Shown: positions 10,138 to 19,116 of the stretch, in pieces | Numbering within the stretch: position 1 is the stretch's first letter | Layout: each line of letters opens with the position of its first letter | Source: Gammaproteobacteria bacterium | GTDB lineage: Bacteria; Pseudomonadota; Gammaproteobacteria; Nitrosococcales; Methylophagaceae | Assembly (NCBI GenBank): GCA_014859375.1 | Contig: JACUUH010000011.1 | Coordinates: forward strand, 1 to 52,994 | DNA length: 52,994 nucleotides | Direction: 5' to 3' | Notes under the pieces: generated by a model | Told to the model about the DNA's origin: nothing | What the model saw: the letters and a program-made list of their open reading frames with translations, nothing else | Databases searched by the model: none | Program-made: the position numbers and the translations under genes

Positions 10138-10959
10138 TTAGATATCACGTAATAACTCGTTAATACCGACTTTACCTAAGGTTTTAGCATCAACTTGTTT
10201 AACGATGACCGCACAGTAAAGGCTATAAGACCCATCTTTAGAAGGTAGACTGCCTGATACGACAACCGAACCAGCAGGAACGCGGCCATAGCTGATTTCG
10301 CCAGTCATACGGTTAAAGATTTTAGTACTTTGTCCAATGAAAACACCCATTGAGATAACAGAGCCTTCTTCGACGATAACACCTTCAACCACTTCAGAAC
10401 GGGCACCGATGAAACAGTTATCTTCAATGATCGTTGGGCCTGCTTGTAATGGTTCTAATACGCCACCAATACCAACACCGCCAGAAAGATGAACGTTTTT
10501 ACCAATTTGGGCACATGAGCCTACTGTCGCCCAAGTATCAACCATTGTGCCTGAGTCAACATAGGCACCAATATTGACATAAGAAGGCATTAATACGACG
10601 CCTGGTGCCACATACGAACCACGACGCGCCATCGCTGGTGGCACCACACGAACACCGGCAGTATTAAAGTCTGCTTCGCTGAAACTGGCGAATTTAGGCT
10701 CAACTTTATCGTAGAAGTTAGTTTCGCCACCATCCATGATTCTGTTGTCATTCAAACGGAAAGACAGTAATACCGCTTTTTTCAACCATTGATTAACAAC
10801 CCAGTCACCATTTTGTTTTTCAGCAACACGTGCTGTGCCATTATCAAGCATTGCTAATGCTTCATTGACTGCATTACGAACAGTAGCATCAGCATTTTTA
10901 GGATTGATTTCAGCTCTGTTTTCAAAAGCCTGTTCAATAATGTGTTGGATATCGCTCAT
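10138..10959 (-). CDS. dapD: Tetrahydrodipicolinate N-succinyltransferase
   Basis: A 273-residue protein, the family length (E. coli 274). The N-terminal helical domain is followed by a left-handed beta-helix built of hexapeptide repeats ([20 protein letters not shown], then [19 protein letters not shown]). The signature [15 protein letters not shown] and the [11 protein letters not shown] block are characteristic. It transfers succinyl from succinyl-CoA to tetrahydrodipicolinate, the committing step of the succinylase DAP branch. It lies 24 bases after dapC and six before yffB in one likely operon. Confidence 0.97.
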   Translation of the reverse strand: MSDIQHIIEQAFENRAEINPKNADATVRNAVNEALAMLDNGTARVAEKQNGDWVVNQWLKKAVLLSFRLNDNRIMDGGETNFYDKVEPKFASFSEADFNTAGVRVVPPAMARRGSYVAPGVVLMPSYVNIGAYVDSGTMVDTWATVGSCAQIGKNVHLSGGVGIGGVLEPLQAGPTIIEDNCFIGARSEVVEGVIVEEGSVISMGVFIGQSTKIFNRMTGEISYGRVPAGSVVVSGSLPSKDGSYSLYCAVIVKQVDAKTLGKVGINELLRDI

Positions 10960-10983
10960 TTTAGAATTTCTCCAGTTGGAATT

Positions 10984-12180
10984 TTATAAGTTTTCAATCA
11001 TATGTTTGATACGGTATGCAGCTTCAACACACTCTTCAAGTGGTGCGACCAAGGCCATGCGAATGCGATTCTGTCCAGGGTTACCGCTTTCAGTTTCTCG
11101 TGCTAGATAAGTGCCTGGTAATACGGTGACATTTTGCTGATCAAATAATTGGCGCGCAAAGTCAGTGTCAGCAATCGGGGTTTCAGCCCATAAATAGAAA
11201 CTCGCTTCAGGCAAACTGACATTCATCACCGGTGACAAAATGGCTAATACAGCATTGAATTTTTGGGTATACAGTTTGCGGTTATAAGCAACATGGTCTT
11301 CATCATTCCATGCCACAATCGAAGCGGATTGTGTTGATGGTGGCATTGCACAACCATGGTAAGTACGGTAACGAAGGAAGTCTTTTAGAATTTTGGCATC
11401 GCCAGCAACAAAACCTGAACGTAGACCAGGGGCATTTGAACGTTTAGATAAGCTATGAAATACGACACAACGACTTAAATCGGTATAACCGGCAGCAATG
11501 GCTGCCTGTAACAGTCCAACAGGCGGTTCGCCTCTATCTGGATAGATTTCGGAATAGCATTCATCACAAGCAATAATGAAATCATAATGATGCGCTAGTT
11601 CAATTACTTTTGTTAAAGTTGCCTGATCAATCACGGCACCGGTAGGGTTACCTGGACTGCATAAATAGAGCAGTTGGCAGCGCTGCCAGATATCCGGGCT
11701 GACACTGGCAAAATCCGGGATAAAGTTATTGCTAGCGTCACAGTTAAGAAAATGAGGTTGTGCACCCGCTAAAATAGCGGCACCTTCATAAATTTGGTAA
11801 AAGGGATTAGGCATAACAACAACGGGATCAATTTTATTTCGATCAATCACTGCCTGCGCAAATGCAAATAACGCCTCACGTGACCCATTTACAGGTAGAA
11901 TTTGCGATGCAATATCAATATGCCCCGATAATTGGAAGCGCTTATCTAACCACTGTGCAATAGCTTGCCTGAGTTCAAGCGTGCCCGCTGTTGTTGGGTA
12001 GCTTGATAGGCCATGTAAATGCTCTATGACGGCTTCAGTGATAAAACCGGGCGTTGGATGTTTAGGTTCGCCAATTGATAACGCAATATGGGCTAGCTCC
12101 TTTGGCGGAGTGCATCCTGCTTTTAATTCAGCAAGCTTTTCAAACGGATAAGGGTGCAGTTGAGCTAAGTCAGGGTTCAT
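10984..12180 (-). CDS. dapC: Succinyldiaminopimelate transaminase
   Basis: A 398-residue fold-type-I PLP aminotransferase (DapC length about 400). The PLP lysine lies in FHSLSKRSNAPGLRSG. LCSPGNPTGAVI and the C-terminal arginine region (NRIRMALVAP) are standard. The N-terminus LHPYPFEKLAELK and the context next to dapD and dapE identify DapC rather than ArgD, which belongs to a different subgroup. It converts N-succinyl-2-amino-6-ketopimelate to N-succinyl-LL-DAP using glutamate. It is the first gene of the minus-strand run, with a TATACT -10-like hexamer at 12210-12215. Confidence 0.93.
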   Translation of the reverse strand: MNPDLAQLHPYPFEKLAELKAGCTPPKELAHIALSIGEPKHPTPGFITEAVIEHLHGLSSYPTTAGTLELRQAIAQWLDKRFQLSGHIDIASQILPVNGSREALFAFAQAVIDRNKIDPVVVMPNPFYQIYEGAAILAGAQPHFLNCDASNNFIPDFASVSPDIWQRCQLLYLCSPGNPTGAVIDQATLTKVIELAHHYDFIIACDECYSEIYPDRGEPPVGLLQAAIAAGYTDLSRCVVFHSLSKRSNAPGLRSGFVAGDAKILKDFLRYRTYHGCAMPPSTQSASIVAWNDEDHVAYNRKLYTQKFNAVLAILSPVMNVSLPEASFYLWAETPIADTDFARQLFDQQNVTVLPGTYLARETESGNPGQNRIRMALVAPLEECVEAAYRIKHMIENL

Positions 12181-12209
12181 AACAGATTAAATGATTGGAA
12201 AATCGAACT

Positions 12210-12215
12210 AGTATA
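12210..12215 (-). promoter_or_regulatory. Possible -10 element for the dapC operon
   Basis: On the minus strand this reads TATACT, 30 bases upstream of the dapC ATG. A -35 at 17 bases is poor (TTCGAT). It is the best -10 match in the 110-base divergent gap between dapC and the EamA gene. Confidence 0.35.
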
Positions 12216-12290
12216 GCGGGTTATAAACAATAATCGAAAACTGAATAACACAGAGTCGTTGGCTGCTATTTTCGGTTGGACCATTGAGGC

Positions 12291-13193
12291 ATGATAAAAC
12301 AGGCGTATATGTTAACTAAAACAATCCCAGAAAATTATTTGGCTGTCACCGCTGTACTGTTTTCTTCTGCAATGTGGGGACTGATTTGGTATCCCATGCG
12401 CATATTAGATCAAGCAGGTATGTCTGCGGTCTGGGCGTCGCTGGTCATGTATCTAGCTGCAGGTAGTGTGGCATTACCCTTTATGATCAAAAAGCGGTTT
12501 TTTAGCAATATCACAGCTGATTTAATCTGGATCTCGCTTGCTGCTGGTGTGACCAATGTTGCTTTTTTAACCGCCCTGATTGAAGGCGAAGTGATGCGAG
12601 TGATGTTGCTGTTCTATTTATCACCTATTTGGTCGGTGTTATTAGGTCGCTGGTGGTTGGGTGAACGGTTATCACCAATGGCTATTGTGATGTTTTGCCT
12701 TGCTATTGTAGGTTCGCTCATTATGTTATGGGATCCATCAATAGGCTGGCCATGGCCAAGTGGATTAGGTGATTGGTTAGCCATAATTGGTAGTGTCGCA
12801 TTCTCTATCAATAATGTGTTGGCGCGTAAATTGGGTGATGTCTCAATGATAATGAAAGTAGGTAGCATCTGGTGGGGTGTAGTCTTGGTGTCGGCTGTTA
12901 TCTTATTGATACAAAATGCAGCTATGCCAGTGGTGACACCCTCTGTATGGTTAGGTGCAATAGGGATAGGCTTGTTTGGCATGATCGCGATGAATATTGC
13001 TGTTTTGTATGGTCTAGCCAGAATGCCCGTGTATCGAGCAGCTGTAATCATGCTGTTTGAATTGGTTGTGGCAGCACTCTCGGCATGGTGGCTAACAGAG
13101 GAGGTGATGTCAGTGCAAGAATGGATTGGTGGCGTTTTAATACTGGGTGCTGGATACGGCGTCACAAAATTTGAAATCGCTGTTAATGAATAG
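12291..13193 (+). CDS. EamA/DMT-superfamily transporter
   Basis: A 300-residue protein with about ten hydrophobic helices arranged as two five-helix EamA repeats (about 20-145 and 160-295). Features include AMWGLIWYPMRILD in helix 1, LSPIWSVLLGRWWLGERL, a conserved end-of-repeat motif, and ALSAWWLTEEV in the second repeat. DMT proteins export or import small metabolites such as amino acids, and the substrate cannot be told from sequence. It diverges from dapC, which is only circumstantial. The start is uncertain: ATG 12291 follows TTGAGGC very closely, and ATG 12309 (residue 7) is an alternative. Confidence 0.85.
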   Translation: MIKQAYMLTKTIPENYLAVTAVLFSSAMWGLIWYPMRILDQAGMSAVWASLVMYLAAGSVALPFMIKKRFFSNITADLIWISLAAGVTNVAFLTALIEGEVMRVMLLFYLSPIWSVLLGRWWLGERLSPMAIVMFCLAIVGSLIMLWDPSIGWPWPSGLGDWLAIIGSVAFSINNVLARKLGDVSMIMKVGSIWWGVVLVSAVILLIQNAAMPVVTPSVWLGAIGIGLFGMIAMNIAVLYGLARMPVYRAAVIMLFELVVAALSAWWLTEEVMSVQEWIGGVLILGAGYGVTKFEIAVNE

Positions 13194-13257
13194 CCACAGT
13201 GCTATCATTTCGTATTAAACAAGATGGCATTATGACTAATTTTGGAGGAGTAAATAA

Positions 13258-13644
13258 GTGATTAAATCTATTGCCCACGCTAGTTTCCTTGTTGACGATG
13301 TTCAACGATCATTAGCTTTTTATTGTGGCGTATTACAAATTAAACAAAACATGTCTCGCCCCAACTTTCCATTTGATGGCGCATGGTTAGATCTTGGTGA
13401 CAGTGGCCAACAACTGCATTTAATGCAATTGCCTAACCCTGATTCTAAAGAAGGCAGACCGGATCATGGTGGTAAAGACAAACATGTGGCATTGGTTGTT
13501 GATAATTTAGATGAATTAGCCAAACGTTTAGATGCGGCCAATATAACCTATTCGAGAAGTAAATCTGGACGAGCTGCCTTTTTTTGTCGCGATCCTGATG
13601 GCAATGCTTTGGAATTTTCTGAAAATTTCAGCCCAAAAATCTAG
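13258..13644 (+). CDS. VOC (glyoxalase/bleomycin-resistance fold) protein
   Basis: A 128-residue protein with paired beta-alpha-beta-beta-beta modules: ASFLVDDVQRSLAFYCGVL opens the first, and VALVVDNLDELAKRL opens the second. The end RDPDGNALEFSE is the common VOC C-terminus. Likely metal ligands are H7, the His in LHLMQLPNPD and the Glu in LEFSE. Members include glyoxalases, FosA-type enzymes and dioxygenases, so no reaction is assigned. The start is GTG at 13258, supported by a strong GGAGG ending about nine bases earlier. It is the last gene before the 640-base repeat region. Confidence 0.85.
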   Translation: MIKSIAHASFLVDDVQRSLAFYCGVLQIKQNMSRPNFPFDGAWLDLGDSGQQLHLMQLPNPDSKEGRPDHGGKDKHVALVVDNLDELAKRLDAANITYSRSKSGRAAFFCRDPDGNALEFSENFSPKI

Positions 13645-13670
13645 CTATTTCAGTCCTTAAAATAACAATT

Positions 13671-13806
13671 CAATGAGTTACAGAGTTACTCACAATTTCT
13701 GTGGATAACTCTGTGGTTAAAATTGGGGAAAGTCCCTAAGTCATTATTCTTTAACAGACACTCTCAAATTGGTTAAAAAATAACCACTACATAAAAATGT
13801 AATTAA
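13671..13806. repeat. Direct repeat copy 1 with DnaA boxes
   Basis: This is the first of two copies offset by exactly 360 bases. Line-by-line comparison over 13681-13800 against 14041-14160 gives 18 differences in 120 bases. The copy has a perfect DnaA box, TGTGGATAA, at 13700-13708 (complement TTATCCACA). It also has a one-mismatch box TGTGGTTAA at 13712-13720 and a weaker TTACTCACA at 13686-13694. Confidence 0.85.
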
Positions 13807-14030
13807 ATCAATAACATAGTGTCAGTTGATGAAAGATCAATGACTTAGAGATGCTTATTGCGAACAAAGTTTAACAGTCAAAATTAATAGTGCATAACTT
13901 TGCATTGTCAATAAATTAGATCAGAAAAATGTCATTAGAACAATGCATGACTTAGCTCTGATATTAGAGCAATTATTTAGTCGGTAAAAATAGGAATACA
14001 CAGCCATATTTTTATCAGAAAGTAAAAATT

Positions 14031-14166
14031 CAATGACTTACACACTTACTCACATTTTCTGTGGATAAGTCTGTGGTTAAAATAGGGGAAAGTTCCTAAG
14101 TCATTATTCTGTAATGAACATCGTCAAATTGATTAAAAAATAACCAGACCATTAAAATGTAAATAA
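14031..14166. repeat. Direct repeat copy 2 with DnaA boxes
   Basis: This is the second copy, offset 360 bases from the first. The same boxes are kept: TGTGGATAA (14060-14068), TGTGGTTAA (14072-14080) and TTACTCACA (14046-14054). The bases around them have diverged, which suggests the boxes are under selection. Downstream of each copy is a further shared patch, AGTCAAAAT followed by GTGCATAACTTT (near 13876-13902 and 14224-14261), containing TTATGCAC on the complement. Confidence 0.85.
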
Positions 14167-14286
14167 AACAACATGTTAGTCTTTGGCAGGCAGGTTGTAA
14201 TGCTCGTTTATGGGCTAATCAATAGTCAAAATGATTTGGATCAATTTGGTGCATAACTTTTGATTATTAACAAAATCAAGTGACAA

Positions 14287-15159
14287 TTAACCTTCTCTAG
14301 CTAGTGGTAATTGCTGATTGTCATAGTCTTCGTCTTCTAGGCCTGTTGGCGCTTGACGTTGTAATTCTAAGTCTTTGAAATTGAATAGGGCAGTGTCAGC
14401 AAGTTGTGATGGCGAAATATTTTGTAGACTTCGAAAGATATTTTCCAGACGGCCGGGATGTTGTTTTTCCCACCCTTGAAGCATTTCTTTGATAACTTGG
14501 CGTTGCAGGTTTTGTTGAGAACCACATAAGTTACACGGAATGATCGGAAATTGTTGATGTTCAGCGTAGCGAATAATATCTGCTTCTTTGCTGTAACAAA
14601 GCGGGCGGATTAAGATATTGGTTTTATCATCACTCAATAGTTTGGGTGGCATAGCTTTAATTTTGCTGCCATAAAACATATTTAAAAATGCGGTTTCGAT
14701 AATGTCATCACGGTGATGACCTAAAGCAATTTTAGTAATGCCATTTTGCCTTGCATAACCATAGAGTGAACCGCGACGTAAACGCGAGCAAATGCCACAG
14801 GTGGTTTTACCTTCTGGCACTACTTCTTTGACGATACTGTAGGTATCTTTTTCAATAATATGAAAAGGTACGCCAATTGAGCTTAAGTAGTTAGGTAATA
14901 CATCTTCAGGAAAACCGGGTTGTTTTTGGTCAAGATTGACAGCAATTAAATCAAACTGAATAGGCGCGTGCTTTTGCAAGTTCAGCAAAATATCAAGCAT
15001 GGTATAACTGTCTTTTCCACCAGATAGACAGACCATGACGTTGTCGCCATCCTGAATCATATTATAGTCAGCAATAGCCTGACCTACCTGACGACGAAGA
15101 CGTTTACGCAGTTTATTAAACTCGGTTATTTGTTTTGCAGGTGTAGCTGTATCGGACAT
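14287..15159 (-). CDS. ttcA: tRNA 2-thiocytidine biosynthesis protein
   Basis: A 290-residue PP-loop ATPase. It shows the P-loop SGGKDS (46-51) and two CxxC pairs, C121/C124 (CGICSR) and C209/C212 (CNLCGSQ), which supply ligands for the catalytic 4Fe-4S cluster. TtcA adenylates C32 of certain tRNAs and inserts sulfur to make s2C32. Its ATG directly abuts the moeA stop (TAA at 15160-15162), so it is the last gene of the mobAB-moeA-ttcA run. No terminator is visible after it. The duplicated DnaA-box region begins at once downstream. Confidence 0.96.
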   Translation of the reverse strand: MSDTATPAKQITEFNKLRKRLRRQVGQAIADYNMIQDGDNVMVCLSGGKDSYTMLDILLNLQKHAPIQFDLIAVNLDQKQPGFPEDVLPNYLSSIGVPFHIIEKDTYSIVKEVVPEGKTTCGICSRLRRGSLYGYARQNGITKIALGHHRDDIIETAFLNMFYGSKIKAMPPKLLSDDKTNILIRPLCYSKEADIIRYAEHQQFPIIPCNLCGSQQNLQRQVIKEMLQGWEKQHPGRLENIFRSLQNISPSQLADTALFNFKDLELQRQAPTGLEDEDYDNQQLPLAREG

Positions 15160-16419
15160 TTAAATAAGACCTGAAAAAGGTTGAACAGTGACCCGTGTAT
15201 TTGGCTCAATACCATCGCAGTCTTCGTCTAATAAAATAAAACAATTGGCAATACTCATTGACCGTAAAATTCCCGATCCTTGTTCACCGGTGGTTTTTAC
15301 TTCTAGTTCGCCATTGTCATTGTTAAATAAAATACCGCGTTGAAATTCAAAGCGACCAGCACGTTTTTTAATTGCACTGATGCAATTAACCCGAACTAGG
15401 TGTGATATCAGTTCCGTTTGTCCTGATAACGCTGCCAATGCTGGTTTTACAAATTGATAAAACGTCACCATTACCGAAACGGGATTGCCAGGAAGACCGA
15501 ACAACAAGGCATCATTAACTTGTCCAAATGCCAGCGGTCTACCCGGTTTCATGGCTATTTTCCAGAAGTTAACGTGACCGAGTTCATCTAGCATTTCTTT
15601 AACATAATCGGCATCACCCACTGACACGCCACCAGACGTAATGACTACATCAGCTTGCTCAGAAGCCAAGGTTAAAGCATCACGTAAAGCTTGTTTTTGA
15701 TCTGCAACAACGCCCATATCGATAATATCGACATCACATTTTTTTAACATGCCATAGAGGGTATAGCGATTGCTGTCATAAATTTGTCCGGGTTCTAATG
15801 GCTCGCCAATCGAACGTAGTTCATCACCTGTCGAGAAAAAAGCAACGCGAAGTCGTCGTTTAACAGTAACTTCAGCAATGCCTAATGATGCAATCAAACC
15901 AAGATCAGCGGCTGTGATGCGATGGCCTTGAGCGAACACGGTTTGCCCCGTTGTTAAGTCTTCGCCAGCAAAGCGTACATTTTGTCCCTTTTTATGTTGT
16001 CCATGAAGCGTAATCATGGACTCATTGATTTCAACATGTTCTTGCATGACCACCGTGTCACACTGCTTAGGCATCATTGCCCCTGTCATGATTCGTACAC
16101 ATTCGCCACGTTGAACGTCACCGTGATAAGGATGACCGGCAAAGGCAATGCCCACTTGTTTGAGATTTACTGGGCTATCGGATAAATCATCGCCATAAAT
16201 AGCATACCCATCCATTGCCGAATTATTATAGGCTGGCACCTGAATTGGTGAGGTGATTTCACTATGTAATACGCGATCCAGCCCATCACGCAATGCACAT
16301 TTATGCCATGATGTAACAGGCCTAATCAACTGCGCAATTCGTTGTCTTGCTTGATCAACACTTAAAGCGCCGATTTCTTGGGGATCGGCACAACTAGCTT
16401 GAGGTGTGAATTTGACCAT
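15160..16419 (-). CDS. moeA: Molybdopterin molybdenumtransferase
   Basis: A 419-residue protein (E. coli MoeA 411). The N-terminal MoeA domain includes VPAYNNSAMDGYAI. The central MoCF domain has SGGVSVGDADYV, and a C-terminal beta domain follows. It inserts molybdate into adenylylated molybdopterin to form Moco. I place the start at ATG 16419, one base after the mobAB stop. The longer frame from 16473 adds 18 hydrophobic residues that overlap mobAB and are not seen in MoeA. No MogA, MoaA or other moa gene is in the window. Confidence 0.94.
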   Translation of the reverse strand: MVKFTPQASCADPQEIGALSVDQARQRIAQLIRPVTSWHKCALRDGLDRVLHSEITSPIQVPAYNNSAMDGYAIYGDDLSDSPVNLKQVGIAFAGHPYHGDVQRGECVRIMTGAMMPKQCDTVVMQEHVEINESMITLHGQHKKGQNVRFAGEDLTTGQTVFAQGHRITAADLGLIASLGIAEVTVKRRLRVAFFSTGDELRSIGEPLEPGQIYDSNRYTLYGMLKKCDVDIIDMGVVADQKQALRDALTLASEQADVVITSGGVSVGDADYVKEMLDELGHVNFWKIAMKPGRPLAFGQVNDALLFGLPGNPVSVMVTFYQFVKPALAALSGQTELISHLVRVNCISAIKKRAGRFEFQRGILFNNDNGELEVKTTGEQGSGILRSMSIANCFILLDEDCDGIEPNTRVTVQPFSGLI

Positions 16420-16420
16420 A

Positions 16421-17536
16421 TTATTTAGTCCAGCTTTGAGAAAAATGTTGAATAAAATCAGCAATTTTATCAATGTTATTTAAATCAAGTTGCGCTATCG
16501 TGACATCATCAATTGTTTTGTCGCTAGCAATCGCAATAATATTACTATCATCAAGGTAGAGTAGCGGCTTACCTAAACTAGGTCTGTGCAATTCAATTTT
16601 TGCAATAGTTTCATGTTTGAAACCTTCAACCAATATCAAATCAAGCAGATTTGTATTCAATCTCGGAATCAGTTCAGCCAGACTTGGTTGTTTAAGTTCA
16701 GGCGGTTGTGTTTCCATTAATGCCATTAATCGACTGGATGAGACTAATACCTGTTGCGCGCCAGCTCGACGTATTTCATAACTGTCTTTTCCCGGCACAT
16801 CGATATCAAAATTATGATGAGCATGTTTAATCACTGCTACCTCTAAGCCTCGTGCCCGTAATTCGGGAATAAGTTGGCGTAATAAGGTCGTTTTACCAGT
16901 GCCACTAAATGCAGCAAAACCGATCATGGGAACAGGTGAGAAGACCTTGTTTGCAGGTGTTGATAAATCTTCAGGGCGATTGAAGTTAACAAATGTATCA
17001 GGTTGATCTGAAAAATTGACTAAAGCCAATTTATGGCGTGCTAACCAAAGATCGATTTTGCGATCACCATTTGCCAAAAAGTCGGCTAAATCATGTTTGA
17101 GTGAGGTTGGAATCAAGCAAAATACAGGTTGTAAACGTTCACCATCATGGGCAACAGCAATATCAGCGCGCTCTAATAATACTGTTTCCATCATTCGTTG
17201 CCGCAGTTGCAAAGAGATTTTTGGTGAATCACAGGGGGCTGTCAGAATATAGTCGCTGTTAACGGTTTGCATGGCACTTAACATACCTGCCAGTGGGCCA
17301 CAAAAACCAGTGATACTATCTTCAATGACGGGATAGCCAAAGCCTTTATAAGTGTCGATATTACGATTAGCATTAATCACGAGCTGATCAACTTGGGGTG
17401 CGAGGGCTTTTATCGCATAACTAATTAAGGGTTTATGATTGAATAGGATTAAGCCTTTATCATTGCCACCCATACGTTGCGCGCGACCGCCGGCTAATAT
17501 GACACCAGTAATGGATAGTAAAGATGATGTATTCAT
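16421..17536 (-). CDS. mobAB: MobA-MobB fusion: molybdenum cofactor guanylyltransferase and GTP-binding adaptor
   Basis: A 371-residue fusion. Residues about 8-195 are MobA, with the nucleotidyltransferase signature LAGGRAQRMGGNDKGL (14-29) and metal-binding D103 in PCDSP. It transfers GMP to Mo-molybdopterin to make bis-MGD. Residues about 202-371 are MobB, with a P-loop FSGTGKTT (210-217) and VIKHAHHNFDIDVPGKDS, a GTP-binding helper that is a separate gene in E. coli. Fused forms are known in other bacteria. It heads the mobAB-moeA-ttcA run and diverges from the 17589 aspartic protease gene, with 52 bases between start codons. Confidence 0.94.
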   Translation of the reverse strand: MNTSSLLSITGVILAGGRAQRMGGNDKGLILFNHKPLISYAIKALAPQVDQLVINANRNIDTYKGFGYPVIEDSITGFCGPLAGMLSAMQTVNSDYILTAPCDSPKISLQLRQRMMETVLLERADIAVAHDGERLQPVFCLIPTSLKHDLADFLANGDRKIDLWLARHKLALVNFSDQPDTFVNFNRPEDLSTPANKVFSPVPMIGFAAFSGTGKTTLLRQLIPELRARGLEVAVIKHAHHNFDIDVPGKDSYEIRRAGAQQVLVSSSRLMALMETQPPELKQPSLAELIPRLNTNLLDLILVEGFKHETIAKIELHRPSLGKPLLYLDDSNIIAIASDKTIDDVTIAQLDLNNIDKIADFIQHFSQSWTK

Positions 17537-17588
17537 TTGTATTCGCTGTTATTCTGACGTGGAGATAGGATTAAAAAGGTTGATTTGT

Positions 17589-18233
17589 ATGATTAAATCT
17601 CGATTATTGGCCGTTATTATACTGTTAAATACACAAGCCGTATGGTCTGATGAGTTACAGATTGTGGTTGTTGGCTTATTTGCAGATCATGCTGTGGTCG
17701 AAATCAATCAAAAACAACGCATTTTGAGCGTAGGTAAGACGAGTCCTGAAGGCGTTAAGCTTATTTCTGCCACCAGTCAGAAAGCAGTATTAGAGCTTAA
17801 AGGCAAGCAGTTTGACTATGTTTTGGGATCGCATATTGGTACTCATTACACACCACCTGTAGCGCAACCTATCGTTAATTTATGGCCAACGAATGGTATG
17901 TATATTACGCCTGGAAGCATCAACGGATTCTCTGTTAATTTTATTGTCGATACAGGTGCATCAACCATAGCGTTAAATGCTGATACTGCAAGACGCTTAG
18001 GCATTGACTATTTAAAAGCACCACAGATAGCAGTGAAAACAGCGTCAAAAATTGAGATTGCCTATCAAGTAAAATTAGATCAAGTGCAAGTTGGTACTAT
18101 CACGCTTTATAACGTTGATGCGATGGTGATCGATGGTTCTGAGCCTAGTGTCGCATTATTGGGCATGAGCTTTTTGGGGCAACTTGATATGCAACGTACA
18201 GATAACAAATTGCAATTGAAAAAGAAATTTTAA
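17589..18233 (+). CDS. Exported retropepsin-like (clan AA) aspartic protease
   Basis: A 214-residue protein with a signal peptide (about 1-20). The aspartic protease half-domain is marked by V-D-T-G-A-S (D121 in IVDTGASTIALN), and the C-terminal LLGMSFLGQLDM matches the family's second hydrophobic motif. Such single-domain TIGR02281-like proteins are predicted periplasmic, dimerise to form the active site, and have no known substrate. I chose ATG 17589 because AAAAAGG lies about nine bases upstream and a signal peptide follows. The frame stays open further upstream to 17439, but that part overlaps mobAB and looks non-coding. Confidence 0.88.
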   Translation: MIKSRLLAVIILLNTQAVWSDELQIVVVGLFADHAVVEINQKQRILSVGKTSPEGVKLISATSQKAVLELKGKQFDYVLGSHIGTHYTPPVAQPIVNLWPTNGMYITPGSINGFSVNFIVDTGASTIALNADTARRLGIDYLKAPQIAVKTASKIEIAYQVKLDQVQVGTITLYNVDAMVIDGSEPSVALLGMSFLGQLDMQRTDNKLQLKKKF

Positions 18234-18250
18234 GCGTATATTGCAGATAT

Positions 18251-18289
18251 AAAAAAGCCCCTGTTAGCAAAACTAATAGGGGCTTTTTT
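18251..18289. terminator. Bidirectional Rho-independent terminator
   Basis: A 17-bp stem: AAAAAAGCCCCTGTTAG (18251-18267) pairs with 18273-18289 with a single G-T pair, around a CAAAA loop. The left arm is A-rich and the right arm T-rich, so both strands give a U-tail. It separates the convergent aspartic protease gene and folE2. Confidence 0.95.
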
Positions 18290-18303
18290 TAAGATAAGGT
18301 TTA

Positions 18304-19110
18304 TTAGAAACCGTTAGTAATCAATGCATATGCCGAGTGGTTATGAATTGATTCAAAGTTTTCTGATTCAACCGTGTAAGCGCTAATGCGTTTGTCATCA
18401 TTAAGACGAGCGGCAATATCACGGACGATATCTTCAACAAATTTAGGATTATCATAAGCACGTTCAGTGACATATTTCTCATCTGGACGTTTTAATAAAC
18501 CAAAAATTTCACATGATGCTTCTTGTTCAACCATATCAATAATGTCTTCTATCCAAATGAATTTATCGGCACGGACAGTGACTGTTACATGTGAACGTTG
18601 GTTATGTGCACCGTAGTCAGAAATGTTTTTAGAACATGGGCAAAGACTGGTTACAGGCACAACCACTTTAACCATAACGTCAGTTTTATCACCGGTAATT
18701 TCACCGATAAAGCTGACTTGATAATCCATCAAGCTTTTAACTTTACTGATAGGTGCTTCTTTATTGACAAAATAAGGAAACGACATTTCAATGTAGCCAG
18801 ATTCAGCTTGCAGACGCTCAGTCATTTCACCCAGCATTTCGCGGAATGATTTAACCGTGATCTCACGTTCATGTTTGTTCAAAATTTCAACAAAGCGTGA
18901 CATGTGAGTACCTTTGAACTGATGAGGCAAATTCACATACATATTAAAATGAGCGATGGTATGTTGCTCACCACTGGTGCGATCGCTTACTTTTACAGGG
19001 TGTTGGATATCTTTGATACCGACTTTGTCGATTGCAATATGACGTTTATCAGCAATATTCTGAACATCTTCAATTTCATCACAGCAATCTGGTTTGATAT
19101 CTGTTGTCAT
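18304..19110 (-). CDS. folE2: GTP cyclohydrolase FolE2 (type IB)
   Basis: A 268-residue protein of the FolE2 family, unrelated in sequence to E. coli FolE. Typical segments are [44 protein letters not shown] and the catalytic Cys region within it. It converts GTP to dihydroneopterin triphosphate, the entry point for folate and, via QueD, for queuosine. FolE2 is less strictly zinc-dependent than FolE and in many bacteria is a zinc-starvation substitute. No second folE is visible here. It lies six bases after queD, as a likely two-gene unit, and ends at the strong terminator. Confidence 0.95.
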   Translation of the reverse strand: MTTDIKPDCCDEIEDVQNIADKRHIAIDKVGIKDIQHPVKVSDRTSGEQHTIAHFNMYVNLPHQFKGTHMSRFVEILNKHEREITVKSFREMLGEMTERLQAESGYIEMSFPYFVNKEAPISKVKSLMDYQVSFIGEITGDKTDVMVKVVVPVTSLCPCSKNISDYGAHNQRSHVTVTVRADKFIWIEDIIDMVEQEASCEIFGLLKRPDEKYVTERAYDNPKFVEDIVRDIAARLNDDKRISAYTVESENFESIHNHSAYALITNGF

Positions 19111-19116
19111 TTTTTA

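Larger units (their letters stand above)
13645..14286. other. Gene-free AT-rich region; candidate origin or DnaA-binding locus
   Basis: 642 bases without a credible ORF between the VOC gene and the convergent ttcA. It is strongly AT-rich with runs such as GGTTAAAAAATAACC (13771-13785). It consists of two tandem units of 360-base period, each with a cluster of DnaA-type boxes in the same order and orientation, plus scattered GATC sites (13835, 13919, 14239). The combination of repeated DnaA boxes and an AT-rich spacer resembles oriC or a DnaA-titration/reactivation site. No dnaA, dnaN, mnmG or rpmH gene is next to it in this window. Confidence 0.5.

Noticed and set aside
10835-11110. 91-codon plus-strand frame over dapD and dapC
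   Set aside because: Shadow of two clear genes on the other strand.
12614-13165. 183-codon open frame antisense to the EamA transporter
   Set aside because: Low-complexity Thr/Pro/Ile composition typical of a mirror frame of a membrane protein, and no ribosome-binding site.
17439-17588. Upstream extension of the aspartic protease gene
   Set aside because: Overlaps mobAB antisense; the ATG at 17589 has a good Shine-Dalgarno and begins a signal peptide.
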